From: Fusobacterium sp.
Lineage (GTDB): Bacteria; Fusobacteriota; Fusobacteriia; Fusobacteriales; Fusobacteriaceae
Length of the DNA: 16,382 nucleotides
Reading direction: 5' to 3'
Assembly (NCBI GenBank): GCA_019410665.1
Contig: DXSD01000044.1
Span: forward strand, 1 to 16,382
Shown here: piece by piece, positions 1 to 6,404 of the stretch
Layout of the letters: each line of letters begins with the position of its first letter
Position numbering within the stretch: position 1 is the stretch's first letter
Notes under the pieces: generated by a model
What the model was told of the DNA's origin: nothing
Databases searched by the model: none
What the model saw: the letters and a program-made list of their open reading frames with translations, nothing else
Made by a program: the position numbers and the translations under genes

Positions 1-969
1 GTATCATATGCTTTAAAACAAAGAAATTTTAGTGTAATAACTAATGATATACTAAAAATAAATTTTATGATAGCTAAAGCACTAATAGAAAATAAAAAAA
101 TAATACTTTCTGATGAAGAAGCTAAAAATATTTTTGAAGGAACTCCTTTTGAAGGCTTTATAACTAGAAATTATAAGAATATATATTTTTTTGAAGATGA
201 GTGCAAGGAATTAGATCTATATAGAAAAAATATTGAGGGAATAAAGTGTGAATATAAGAGAGCTCTAGCTTTTATTTTGTTAAGAAGAGCAATGATAAGA
301 AAAATGCCATATTCTAGATTTAATATAAAGTGGGATAAAATAGTACAACTTCGAGATGAAGAGTATAGCTATAAAAAATATGGAAGAAAAAGAGCTTACC
401 ATAATCAAAGTTTTAAGGAACATTTTTATGAGAATTTACATGAGTATAATGATGCTATTTTTGATAATGGAAAAGATTGTATAGCATACAACAAGGATAT
501 TGATGACTTGTTAGAAATGGAACTAGAAGCAGATTTAATTTATCTAGATCCACCTTATGCAGGAACATTAAATGATTATTTTGGATTTTATGGTTTTTTA
601 GATAGTTATATTGATGGAACAATGAAGAAAGCTTTTAAAAATGATTTTAGACACAAAAATAACATTTTAGAGCTATTTGATAATTTAATAAAAAAAGCTT
701 CCAAATATGAATATTGTATGTTAAGCTATAATGACAAAGCTTATCCAACTAAAGAAGAACTATGTAATATTTTAAAAAAATATTATAAAAATATTAAGGT
801 AATAGAAAAAAAACATAATTATCAAATAACAGGAAAAGAAAATAAAAATTCAAGTCACGAATTACTATTTATATGTTCAAATGAGAATATACTAGAAATT
901 AGGGGGAATGACAGATGGGTACAAAAAGAGTTATTTCAGAGCAAAATTATGAAGACTATTGGAAATTAA
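1..969 (+). CDS. D12-class adenine-specific DNA methyltransferase, 5'-truncated by window edge
   Basis: Transfers a methyl group from S-adenosylmethionine to adenine N6 in a target DNA site, probably protecting host DNA from the neighbouring nuclease. The frame is open from base 1, so the first visible ATG (67) is internal and the true start lies upstream. The fragment is 322 codons. It begins at a segment reading VSYALKQ then VITNDI, which fits the stretch just after the glycine-rich SAM-binding motif I of D12 (MethyltransfD12) enzymes; motif I itself is outside the window. The catalytic DPPY motif lies at 547-558 within LIYLDPPYAG, followed by an aromatic-rich segment (YFGFYGFLD) typical of such enzymes. 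The family is clear. Target specificity cannot be read from sequence. Its last 55 bases overlap the HNH nuclease gene, supporting a restriction-modification pair. Confidence 0.88.
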   Translation, partial: VSYALKQRNFSVITNDILKINFMIAKALIENKKIILSDEEAKNIFEGTPFEGFITRNYKNIYFFEDECKELDLYRKNIEGIKCEYKRALAFILLRRAMIRKMPYSRFNIKWDKIVQLRDEEYSYKKYGRKRAYHNQSFKEHFYENLHEYNDAIFDNGKDCIAYNKDIDDLLEMELEADLIYLDPPYAGTLNDYFGFYGFLDSYIDGTMKKAFKNDFRHKNNILELFDNLIKKASKYEYCMLSYNDKAYPTKEELCNILKKYYKNIKVIEKKHNYQITGKENKNSSHELLFICSNENILEIRGNDRWVQKELFQSKIMKTIGN

Positions 970-2003
970 CATTAGAATATAGCGATATATATAGTGAAAA
1001 GTATAATGGAACACTTAGAATGATAGTTAATTATATAGATAAAGAAAATATATCTACTAATTATTTAGAATTTAAAGAACAATACAAAGAATTACAAAGA
1101 AAAGTGTATAATGTTTTTCCAAAAGAAGATATGGGGTCTGTTAGAAAAAGTATCAATCAGTTTGTAAAATTAGGATTTATAAAATATAGATTAAGTGGAT
1201 ATCATGAAAAAACTAAAAAATTTTTAAATGAAACAAATAGAGAAAAAAAGAAAAGATTATTTTCAGAGATTGTTTATTCTTCTGCTTCATTTAGAAGTAG
1301 TGTAACAGAAGAATCTGAAGAAAGAGAGATAAACTTTTTTATAAAGACTTTAGAAAATAATAAAAGCTTAGATATTGATGAAGTTTTAGGAATAATATTA
1401 ACACTTCCAAGTAATTATTCAAAAGGATATCTTAATAAAGATGAATTAAGTGAAATGACAAGACTTGCAAAAGAGATAAGATTTAGAGAGAGAAAATATA
1501 ATCAACTAAGATATGTTATAGATGTATTTAGGAAATTAGAAGGTGTTCAAGAATATAATGGTAAATTTTATCTAGAAGAAACTCTTATAGAGGATGAGTT
1601 AAGAGTTGAAACTAGAAAGATTAGGGATAATTATTTACAACGATTATATAAAAATCAGTTAAAACAAGAGTCAAAAGAAATTTTTGGAGATGTTGTATGT
1701 ATGATTTCTCAAGTTCCATATTATGCTATGATAGCAAGTCATATAAAACCTTTTATTGATTCAGCACCAAAAGAAGAATATGACTCACAAAATGGTTTAT
1801 TGCTAGGAAAAGATTTAGACTTTTTATTTGATCAAGGATATATTAGTATTGATAATTTTGGAAAAATTATTTTATGTAATGAAATTAGAGAAAAAATAGT
1901 AGATTATCATGACTTAAGAGGACTTTATATAGACAATAGATTATTAACAGATGAAAGAAGAAGTTATTTAAATTATCATAGAAATTTTGTATTTAAAAAG
2001 TAA
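915..2003 (+). CDS. HNH endonuclease, probable type II restriction enzyme partner of the upstream methylase
   Basis: Predicted to cut unmethylated DNA. The protein is 362 residues. Its C-terminal part matches the HNH_2 type: ASHIKPF at 274-280 supplies the conserved His (H276), NGLLL at 293-297 the central Asn, LDFLFDQG at 301-308 the last part of the fold, and YHRNFVF near the end is a common tail in this group. Residues 1-230 are charged and helical with no fold I recognise; they may recognise DNA. The start at 915 follows AGGGGG (901-906) at eight bases, and the gene starts inside the methylase gene, so translation may be coupled. Only one cysteine (C262) lies just before the HNH core, so a structural zinc site with Cys pairs is unlikely. 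Restriction function is inferred from context. The endonuclease family is well supported. Confidence 0.8.
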   Translation: MGTKRVISEQNYEDYWKLTLEYSDIYSEKYNGTLRMIVNYIDKENISTNYLEFKEQYKELQRKVYNVFPKEDMGSVRKSINQFVKLGFIKYRLSGYHEKTKKFLNETNREKKKRLFSEIVYSSASFRSSVTEESEEREINFFIKTLENNKSLDIDEVLGIILTLPSNYSKGYLNKDELSEMTRLAKEIRFRERKYNQLRYVIDVFRKLEGVQEYNGKFYLEETLIEDELRVETRKIRDNYLQRLYKNQLKQESKEIFGDVVCMISQVPYYAMIASHIKPFIDSAPKEEYDSQNGLLLGKDLDFLFDQGYISIDNFGKIILCNEIREKIVDYHDLRGLYIDNRLLTDERRSYLNYHRNFVFKK

Positions 2004-2005
2004 AT

Positions 2006-2043
2006 AAAGGGGTTTTTGTAATTTAAATTACAAAAATCCCTTT
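2006..2043. terminator. Bidirectional hairpin terminator between convergent genes
   Basis: A near-perfect inverted repeat of 19-base arms. AAAGGGG plus a T run and GTAATTT is mirrored by AAATTAC plus an A run, T and CCCTTT, with a single G-U pair. It starts three bases after the nuclease stop codon and ends four bases before the stop codon of the minus-strand gene. It is therefore placed to end transcription from both sides. The tails are AT-rich rather than clean T runs. Confidence 0.75.
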
Positions 2044-2047
2044 ATAT

Positions 2048-2317
2048 TTAATATTTAACTAAATAATTATAAAATTCATTTAATGAAATAGTATCTTCAT
2101 CTAACTCCCTAATTTTTTTTAGATTAAAAATTATATCTTCAAAAGAAAGGTTAGAAGTAAAGGTTATAGAAACTTCTGAATTTGTTATATTGTAATTTGA
2201 AAAAATAATTTTATATAAATTAGGATAAAAATTATTATTACTAAAACCTAGATATTGAATAGCAACAATAGAGTTTAAATTATAACAAAAATTATTACCT
2301 ATTATCCAATCGGCCAT
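2048..2317 (-). CDS. Small hypothetical protein (89 aa)
   Basis: I do not recognise this protein. It starts MADWIIGNN and ends NYLVKY. It is rich in Asn, Ile, Phe and Tyr, has no signal peptide or clear membrane segment, and reads as a short alternating-strand domain followed by a helical C-terminus (FEDIIFNLKKIRELDED). An ATG three codons upstream (2326) is directly abutted by the ribosome site AAAGGAG (minus strand, 2327-2333). The ATG at 2315-2317 sits nine bases from it and is the better start. A promoter-like pair lies upstream at 2349-2377. The gene is real on the grounds of ribosome site, promoter and shared terminator. It is convergent with the restriction genes and divergent from the cobalamin operon, so it belongs to neither unit. 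Confidence 0.6.
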   Translation of the reverse strand: MADWIIGNNFCYNLNSIVAIQYLGFSNNNFYPNLYKIIFSNYNITNSEVSITFTSNLSFEDIIFNLKKIRELDEDTISLNEFYNYLVKY

Positions 2318-2348
2318 ATAAATCATCTCCTTTATTCTTATTAAGCAT

Positions 2349-2377
2349 ATTATAACTTTTAAATTAAAAGATTACAA
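2349..2377 (-). promoter_or_regulatory. Promoter for the small minus-strand gene
   Basis: Read on the minus strand, TTGTAA (2372-2377) is followed after 17 bases by TATAAT (2349-2354), a perfect -10 with a partial -35. It lies about 30 bases upstream of the start codon at 2317. The base composition is very AT-rich, so chance matches are likely, but spacing and position are right. Confidence 0.5.
2356..2370. repeat. 15-base dyad inside the minus-strand promoter spacer
   Basis: CTTTTAA-A-TTAAAAG is a perfect dyad with 7-base arms. It lies inside the 17-base spacer (2355-2371) between the -35 and -10 boxes of the minus-strand promoter, as an operator might. The AT-only core makes a chance origin possible. 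Confidence 0.3.
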
Positions 2378-2385
2378 GATGTTTT

Positions 2386-2408
2386 ATAAGATATAATTAA
2401 TATCTTAT
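2386..2408. repeat. AT-rich inverted repeat between divergent promoters
   Basis: ATAAGATAT and ATATCTTAT form perfect 9-base arms around AATTA. On the plus strand a T run follows, so it could be a weak terminator-like hairpin. It could equally be a regulator binding site between the two divergent promoters. I see no other clear element between 2409 and 2456. Confidence 0.3.
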
Positions 2409-2456
2409 TTTTATAAAAAAAAGAAATAATATATATAATAGGAATATTCTCTTTTC

Positions 2457-2486
2457 TTGACAGAAATGTTTAATATAATGTATAAT
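2457..2486 (+). promoter_or_regulatory. Sigma-70 type promoter of the cobalamin operon
   Basis: TTGACA at 2457-2462 and TATAAT at 2481-2486 are both perfect consensus hexamers separated by 18 bases. Transcription would start near 2493, about 14 bases before the riboswitch aptamer and about 340 bases before the cbiP start codon. This is the only strong plus-strand promoter seen ahead of the operon. Confidence 0.85.
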
Positions 2487-2506
2487 CTGTTTAGAAACAA
2501 AGTTGA

Positions 2507-2690
2507 AAGTAAGATAAGTAAATTTTTAAGTTAAGGGAAGTTAAGTGAGAATCTTACACGGTCCCGCCACTGTAATGAGGACGAAAGTACATTATCCACT
2601 GAGATATCGGGAAGGAGTACAAGTAGAATGAATCAAAGTCAGGATACCTTGCTTAAAATGTTTAACTATCCTGCGTGGACGGGAGGAAAA
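2507..2690 (+). promoter_or_regulatory. Cobalamin riboswitch (aptamer plus downstream P13 hairpin)
   Basis: The leader carries the conserved cobalamin aptamer pieces in order: TTAAGGGAA (2531-2539), GTGAGAATC, ACGGTCCCGCCACTGT (2558-2573), GGGAAGGAG near 2609, and the B12 box AGTCAGGATACC (2637-2648). AAGTAAG (2507-2513) can pair with CTTGCTT (2648-2654) to close it as P1. ACGGT and ACTGT close a hairpin with loop CCCGCC (2563-2568), which is L5. Downstream, TCCT (2669-2672) and AGGA (2684-2687) form a short stem whose loop contains GTGGACGGG, able to pair with L5 as the kissing loop known for this class. Binding of a cobalamin should repress the operon. Placement ahead of cbiP fits. Confidence 0.93.
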
Positions 2691-2710
2691 TTTAAAAAAT
2701 GAAGATACCA

Positions 2711-2818
2711 GTATAATAGATAGAATAAATTTTATAAGGGCATTTAAAATTGATGCTCTAAGTTAGAATGGGAAGAAATTCCTATTTGAAAATTCTATCT
2801 GTTATACTTTTTTATTTT
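2711..2818 (+). terminator. Riboswitch-controlled, branched intrinsic terminator
   Basis: A 16-base arm at 2711-2726 (GTATAATAGATAGAAT) pairs with 2792-2807 with one G-U pair, followed by TTTTTTATTTT (2808-2818). Two further hairpins lie inside: AGGGCAT (2737-2743) with ATGCTCT (2753-2759), and an 8-base stem (2767-2774 with 2779-2786) closed by a GAAA tetraloop. The whole is therefore a multibranch structure with a poly-U tail that ends 14 bases before the cbiP start codon. This placement after a cobalamin aptamer makes it the likely expression platform, acting by transcription termination. Confidence 0.8.
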
Positions 2819-2832
2819 ATTAGAGGTGAAAG

Positions 2833-4314
2833 ATGAAGCATAAAAATATAATGATAGTAGGGACATCATCAGGGGCAGGAAAAAGTATAACAGTAGCAGG
2901 ACTTTGTAGAGCTTTAACAAAGGATGGATACAAAGTATCACCTTTTAAATCGCAAAATATGGCTCTAAATTCTTTTGTTACAAAATCTGGATTGGAAATG
3001 GGAAGGGCTCAAGTAGTTCAAGCTGCTGCTTGTAAAATAGATCCAGAAGCTTATATGAATCCTATACTTTTAAAACCAACAACTGATAGAAAAATTCAAG
3101 TAATAGTTAATGGAAAATCTATTGGAAATATGAATGGGATAGAGTATGGTAAATTTAAAACTTCTTTAAAACCAGAAATAATGAAATCATATAATTATAT
3201 TAAAGAAAATTATGATATATCTGTAATTGAGGGAGCTGGAAGTCCTGTTGAGATAAATATTAAAGGGGAAGATATCGCTAATATGAAAATGGCAGAGATG
3301 GCTGATGCCCCTGTAATATTAGTAGCTGATATAGATAGAGGAGGAGTATTTGCTTCTATATATGGGACAATTATGTTAATGCCACCTGAAGAGAGAGCTA
3401 GAGTAAAAGGTGTAATTATAAATAAGTTTAGGGGAGATGTAAATATTTTAAAACCTGGACTTAAGGAGATTGAAGATTTAACAGGTGTTCCTGTAATTGG
3501 AGTAATGCCATATAGCAATATAGATATAGAAGACGAGGATAGTGTAACAGAGAGATTTAAAAAACTTCAAGGAAAAAAAGGAATAAATATCTCAGTTATA
3601 AAACTTAGACATATATCGAATTTTACAGATATAGATGCTCTTAGAATAGTGGAAGATGTAAATATAAAATATATTACCTCTGCTGATGAGATGGGAGAGG
3701 AAGATATAATAGTTATTCCAGGAACTAAAAATACCATTGATGATTTAAAAGAGATTAAAGATAATGGAATAGCTACTGAAATTATAAAAGCTTCTAAAAA
3801 TGGAAAAGTTGTAATTGGAATTTGTGGTGGATTCCAAATGATGGGAGAGAAGATAAAAGATCCTTATGGAATAGAGAGTGAAATAAAAGAGATCCCAGGA
3901 CTTGGATTACTTGAGTTAGAAACAATTATGGAAAAAGAAAAAAATACACTTCAATATGAAGGAGAGTTAAAAGATTGTTTTGGAATTTTAGAAGGGTTAG
4001 ATGGAGAAAAGGTAAAAGGATATGAGATTCATCAAGGAGTTACTTTAGGAGAAGAGAGAAAAGTTACTGAAGATGAAAGAGTAGTAGCAATAGCAAAAGG
4101 GGATAATATTTTTGCAACATATCTTCATGGAATTTTTGATAATGAAAAGGTAACTAGAACAATTCTTAATAAAGTTAGAGAGAAAAAGGGAATTGAAACT
4201 CAAATAGAGGGAATTACTTTTGATGAGTATAGAGAGAGAGAATTAGATAAATTAGAAAAGATTTTTAGAGAAAATATTGATATGGAAAAAATTTATAAAA
4301 TATTAGGTGAGTAA
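2833..4314 (+). CDS. cbiP: Cobyric acid synthase CbiP
   Basis: ATP- and glutamine-dependent amidation of the b, d, e and g carboxylates of adenosylcobyrinate a,c-diamide to give cobyrate, in the cytoplasm. The 493-residue protein has the usual two-part build. The N-terminal dethiobiotin-synthetase-like ATPase has the P-loop GTSSGAGKS at 10-18, VSPFKSQNMALNS at 35-47 and VIEGAGSPVEIN at 131-142. The C-terminal class I glutamine amidotransferase domain has the nucleophile C331 in GICGGFQMMG and the His in ATYLHGIFDNE (H432). AGAGGTG (2822-2828) precedes the start by four bases. As first gene of the operon it lies directly behind the leader terminator and is the first to feel riboswitch control. 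Length and motifs are complete. Identity is secure: CbiA-type enzymes lack this motif arrangement, and CbiA is encoded separately below. Confidence 0.97.
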   Translation: MKHKNIMIVGTSSGAGKSITVAGLCRALTKDGYKVSPFKSQNMALNSFVTKSGLEMGRAQVVQAAACKIDPEAYMNPILLKPTTDRKIQVIVNGKSIGNMNGIEYGKFKTSLKPEIMKSYNYIKENYDISVIEGAGSPVEINIKGEDIANMKMAEMADAPVILVADIDRGGVFASIYGTIMLMPPEERARVKGVIINKFRGDVNILKPGLKEIEDLTGVPVIGVMPYSNIDIEDEDSVTERFKKLQGKKGINISVIKLRHISNFTDIDALRIVEDVNIKYITSADEMGEEDIIVIPGTKNTIDDLKEIKDNGIATEIIKASKNGKVVIGICGGFQMMGEKIKDPYGIESEIKEIPGLGLLELETIMEKEKNTLQYEGELKDCFGILEGLDGEKVKGYEIHQGVTLGEERKVTEDERVVAIAKGDNIFATYLHGIFDNEKVTRTILNKVREKKGIETQIEGITFDEYRERELDKLEKIFRENIDMEKIYKILGE

Positions 4315-4315
4315 G

Positions 4316-5275
4316 ATGATTTTTATAATGAGATACAGTATAGCATACATAATGGATCTGATTTTAGGAGATCCCCACTGGTTTCCACACCCAGTTAGAT
4401 TTATTGGGAAATTAATTGAACTTTTAGAAAAATTACTATATAAATTTAACTGTAAAAAATTTACTGGTGGGATATTGGCTATATTAACTATTGGAGTAAC
4501 TTTTTTAATATCATTTTATTTAGCTAAATTATCATATTTTTTAGAAATATTTTTTCTATATACTACCTTAGCTACTAAAAGCTTAGCTGATGAAGGTTTT
4601 AGAGTTTGTAAAGTTTTAGTAGAGGGAGATATGGAAAAAGCTAAAAAAGAATTAGCTTATCTAGTTAGTAGAGATACTAATAGTATGGATGTAACTCAGA
4701 TAGTAAGAAGTGTACTTGAGACTATAAGTGAAAATACAGTTGATGGAGTAATTGCACCTATGTTTTTTGCTTTCCTTGGAAGTTTCTTTGAAATAGATGG
4801 GGTTTCTCTAGCTCTACCTTTTGCTATGGGATATAAAGCAATTAATACATTAGATTCTATGGTAGGATATAAAAATGATAAGTATATAGATTTTGGAATG
4901 GTATCTGCTAGAATAGATGATGTGGCTAATTTTATTCCTGCTAGAATAGCTGGAGGATTTATAATTCCAATAGGAGCATTTTTACTTAGAATGGACTATA
5001 AGAGTGCTTGGAGAATTTTCTTTAGAGATAGATTAAATCATTCTAGTCCTAATTCAGGTAACTCTGAAGCTGCTTTTGCTGGGGCTCTTGGAGTAAAATT
5101 TGGAGGAAGAACTAGCTATTTTGGAAAGTGGCATGATAAACCTACTATTGGAGATAAATTAAAACATTTTGGAATACCAGATGTAAAAAGAGGAATTAGA
5201 CTTTTATATGTTTCTTCTTGGGTAGGATTAGCTACTTTTATAATCTTATCTCAAATTATAAATATAGTACTATAA
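4316..5275 (+). CDS. cbiB: Adenosylcobinamide-phosphate synthase CbiB
   Basis: Membrane enzyme that joins aminopropanol phosphate to adenosylcobyrate. Family motifs are present: GDPHWFPHP at 18-26, VSRDT at 117-121, SENTVDGVIAP at 138-148, NTLDSMVGYKN at 177-187, ARIDDVANFIPAR at 198-210, and SPNSG followed by AGALGV and LKHFG near the end. Hydrophobic stretches near 51-72, 143-169, 205-224 and 300-319 are likely membrane spans. The frame opens at a GTG (4307) inside cbiP, but AGGTGAG (4305-4311) stands four bases before the ATG at 4316, which gives 319 residues and the natural family N-terminus. That start lies one base after the cbiP stop codon. The next ATG (4328) is too far from the ribosome site. 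A kinase gene follows after 15 bases. Confidence 0.95.
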   Translation: MIFIMRYSIAYIMDLILGDPHWFPHPVRFIGKLIELLEKLLYKFNCKKFTGGILAILTIGVTFLISFYLAKLSYFLEIFFLYTTLATKSLADEGFRVCKVLVEGDMEKAKKELAYLVSRDTNSMDVTQIVRSVLETISENTVDGVIAPMFFAFLGSFFEIDGVSLALPFAMGYKAINTLDSMVGYKNDKYIDFGMVSARIDDVANFIPARIAGGFIIPIGAFLLRMDYKSAWRIFFRDRLNHSSPNSGNSEAAFAGALGVKFGGRTSYFGKWHDKPTIGDKLKHFGIPDVKRGIRLLYVSSWVGLATFIILSQIINIVL

Positions 5276-5290
5276 AAGAGAGGATATATT

Positions 5291-5815
5291 ATGATAATTT
5301 TAATAACTGGAGCATCTCATACTGGAAAAACTCTACTAGCCCAAAAATTATTAGAAAAATATAAATTTCCCTATCTGTCAATAGATCATATAAAAATGGG
5401 ATTGATAAGAAGTGGAAATACAAATCTAAATGTAGAAGATGATGCTAACTTAACTCCATATCTTTGGGGAATAGTTAAAGAGATTATAAAAACAGCTATT
5501 GAGAATAAACAAAATCTAATAGTTGAAGGATGCTATATTCCTTTTAATTGGAAAGAGTATTTTGATGAAAAATATTTAGAAAATATAAAATATTATTGCT
5601 TAGTTATGAGTAAGGAATATATTGAAAATAATTTTGATAAAATACTTAAATATGCTAGCACAATAGAGAATAGAATAGATGATTCTTATTGTACAAAAGA
5701 TTTTCTTATAGAAGAGAATGAGAGAAATCTTAAAGAGTGCAAAAAACATAGTTGTAACTATATCCTGATAGAGAAGGATTATAAAGTAGATACTATAATT
5801 AAGGTGGGAATATGA
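5291..5815 (+). CDS. P-loop (AAA-type) small-molecule kinase of unknown substrate
   Basis: A 174-residue cytoplasmic protein. The Walker A motif GASHTGKT is at 7-14, an acidic substrate-site-like SIDHIKMG at 30-37, and LIVEGCYIPF at 76-85, which resembles the strand-2/Walker B region of adenylate-kinase-like and 2-phosphoglycerate-kinase-like proteins. The C-terminal half is charged and probably helical, with Arg and Glu residues that could form a lid. It is not CobU, which has a different glycine-rich start and a conserved guanylylation His segment, and it is not a GHMP kinase of the PduX type. It overlaps the following GNAT gene by ATGA, so the two are likely translated together. It sits between cbiB and cobD. 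It could be a passenger, or it might feed the pathway, for example by making threonine phosphate for CobD; the sequence does not decide this. Confidence 0.7.
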   Translation: MIILITGASHTGKTLLAQKLLEKYKFPYLSIDHIKMGLIRSGNTNLNVEDDANLTPYLWGIVKEIIKTAIENKQNLIVEGCYIPFNWKEYFDEKYLENIKYYCLVMSKEYIENNFDKILKYASTIENRIDDSYCTKDFLIEENERNLKECKKHSCNYILIEKDYKVDTIIKVGI

Positions 5816-6375
5816 AAGATATTTTAATGGGAGAAAAGATTATTTTAAGAAAATTTACTCAAAATGATATAGAAGCTATCTTTAAAATTTTTGGAGATAC
5901 AGAGATAAATAAATTTTTACCTTGGTTTCCTATAAAAAACTTAAATGAAGCAAAAGAGTTTTATAAGACAAGATATGAGAATAATTCTGATTATAAATAT
6001 GCAATCTGTCTAAAGGAAAATAACATTCCTATTGGATATGTAAATATTTCCTCTAATGATAGCTATGATTTAGGTTATGGACTACTGAAAGAGTATTGGG
6101 GAAATGGGATTATATTAGAAGCTTGTAAAATTTTAGTGGAAAGTATAAAGAATGAAATACCCTATATAACAGCTACTCATGATAGAGAAAATATAAGAAG
6201 TGGGAATGTAATGAAAAGATTGGGAATGAAATATTGTTATTCTTATGAAGAGAACTGGCAACCTAAAAATAAGATGGTAATATTTAGAATGTATCAATTA
6301 AATTTTAAGGACGAAAGTTTTATCTATAAAAAGTATTGGGATATGTATTCTAATCATTTTATAGAAAAATTTTAA
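5812..6375 (+). CDS. GNAT-family N-acetyltransferase (RimJ/RimL-like)
   Basis: Predicted to transfer acetyl from acetyl-CoA to an amine on a protein or small molecule. The 187 residues show the GNAT layout: an opening strand IILRKFTQNDIEAIF at 10-24, the central DLGYGLLKEYWGNGI at 86-100 carrying the acetyl-CoA loop (G97, G99), and the late DRENIRSGNVMKRLGM at 124-139, where the Asn and Arg-Leu-Gly are typical of the RimJ/RimL subgroup. About 24 residues follow the last expected strand (KDESFIYKKYWDMYSNHFI...), a tail I cannot place. The start overlaps the kinase stop (ATGA). The substrate is unknown. No known cobalamin step needs an acetyltransferase, so the pair looks like an insertion into the operon. 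Confidence 0.8.
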   Translation: MKDILMGEKIILRKFTQNDIEAIFKIFGDTEINKFLPWFPIKNLNEAKEFYKTRYENNSDYKYAICLKENNIPIGYVNISSNDSYDLGYGLLKEYWGNGIILEACKILVESIKNEIPYITATHDRENIRSGNVMKRLGMKYCYSYEENWQPKNKMVIFRMYQLNFKDESFIYKKYWDMYSNHFIEKF

Positions 6376-6404
6376 ATAAGTTATATATAAAAAGAGGTAA
6401 AGTT

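Noticed and set aside
3210..3518. Minus-strand open frame inside cbiP
   Set aside because: It is antisense to strongly conserved CbiP sequence and has no family resemblance. The same applies to the minus-strand frames at 7918-8172, 11915-12112, 12388-12828, 14426-14674 and 14973-15260.
4307..4315. GTG start for CbiB
   Set aside because: The ribosome site AGGTGAG overlaps this GTG, so it serves the ATG at 4316 instead.
5291..5815. CobU (adenosylcobinamide kinase/guanylyltransferase)
   Set aside because: It has a Walker A motif, but the rest lacks CobU blocks and the position-specific residues for guanylylation. It fits better as an adenylate-kinase-like small-molecule kinase.
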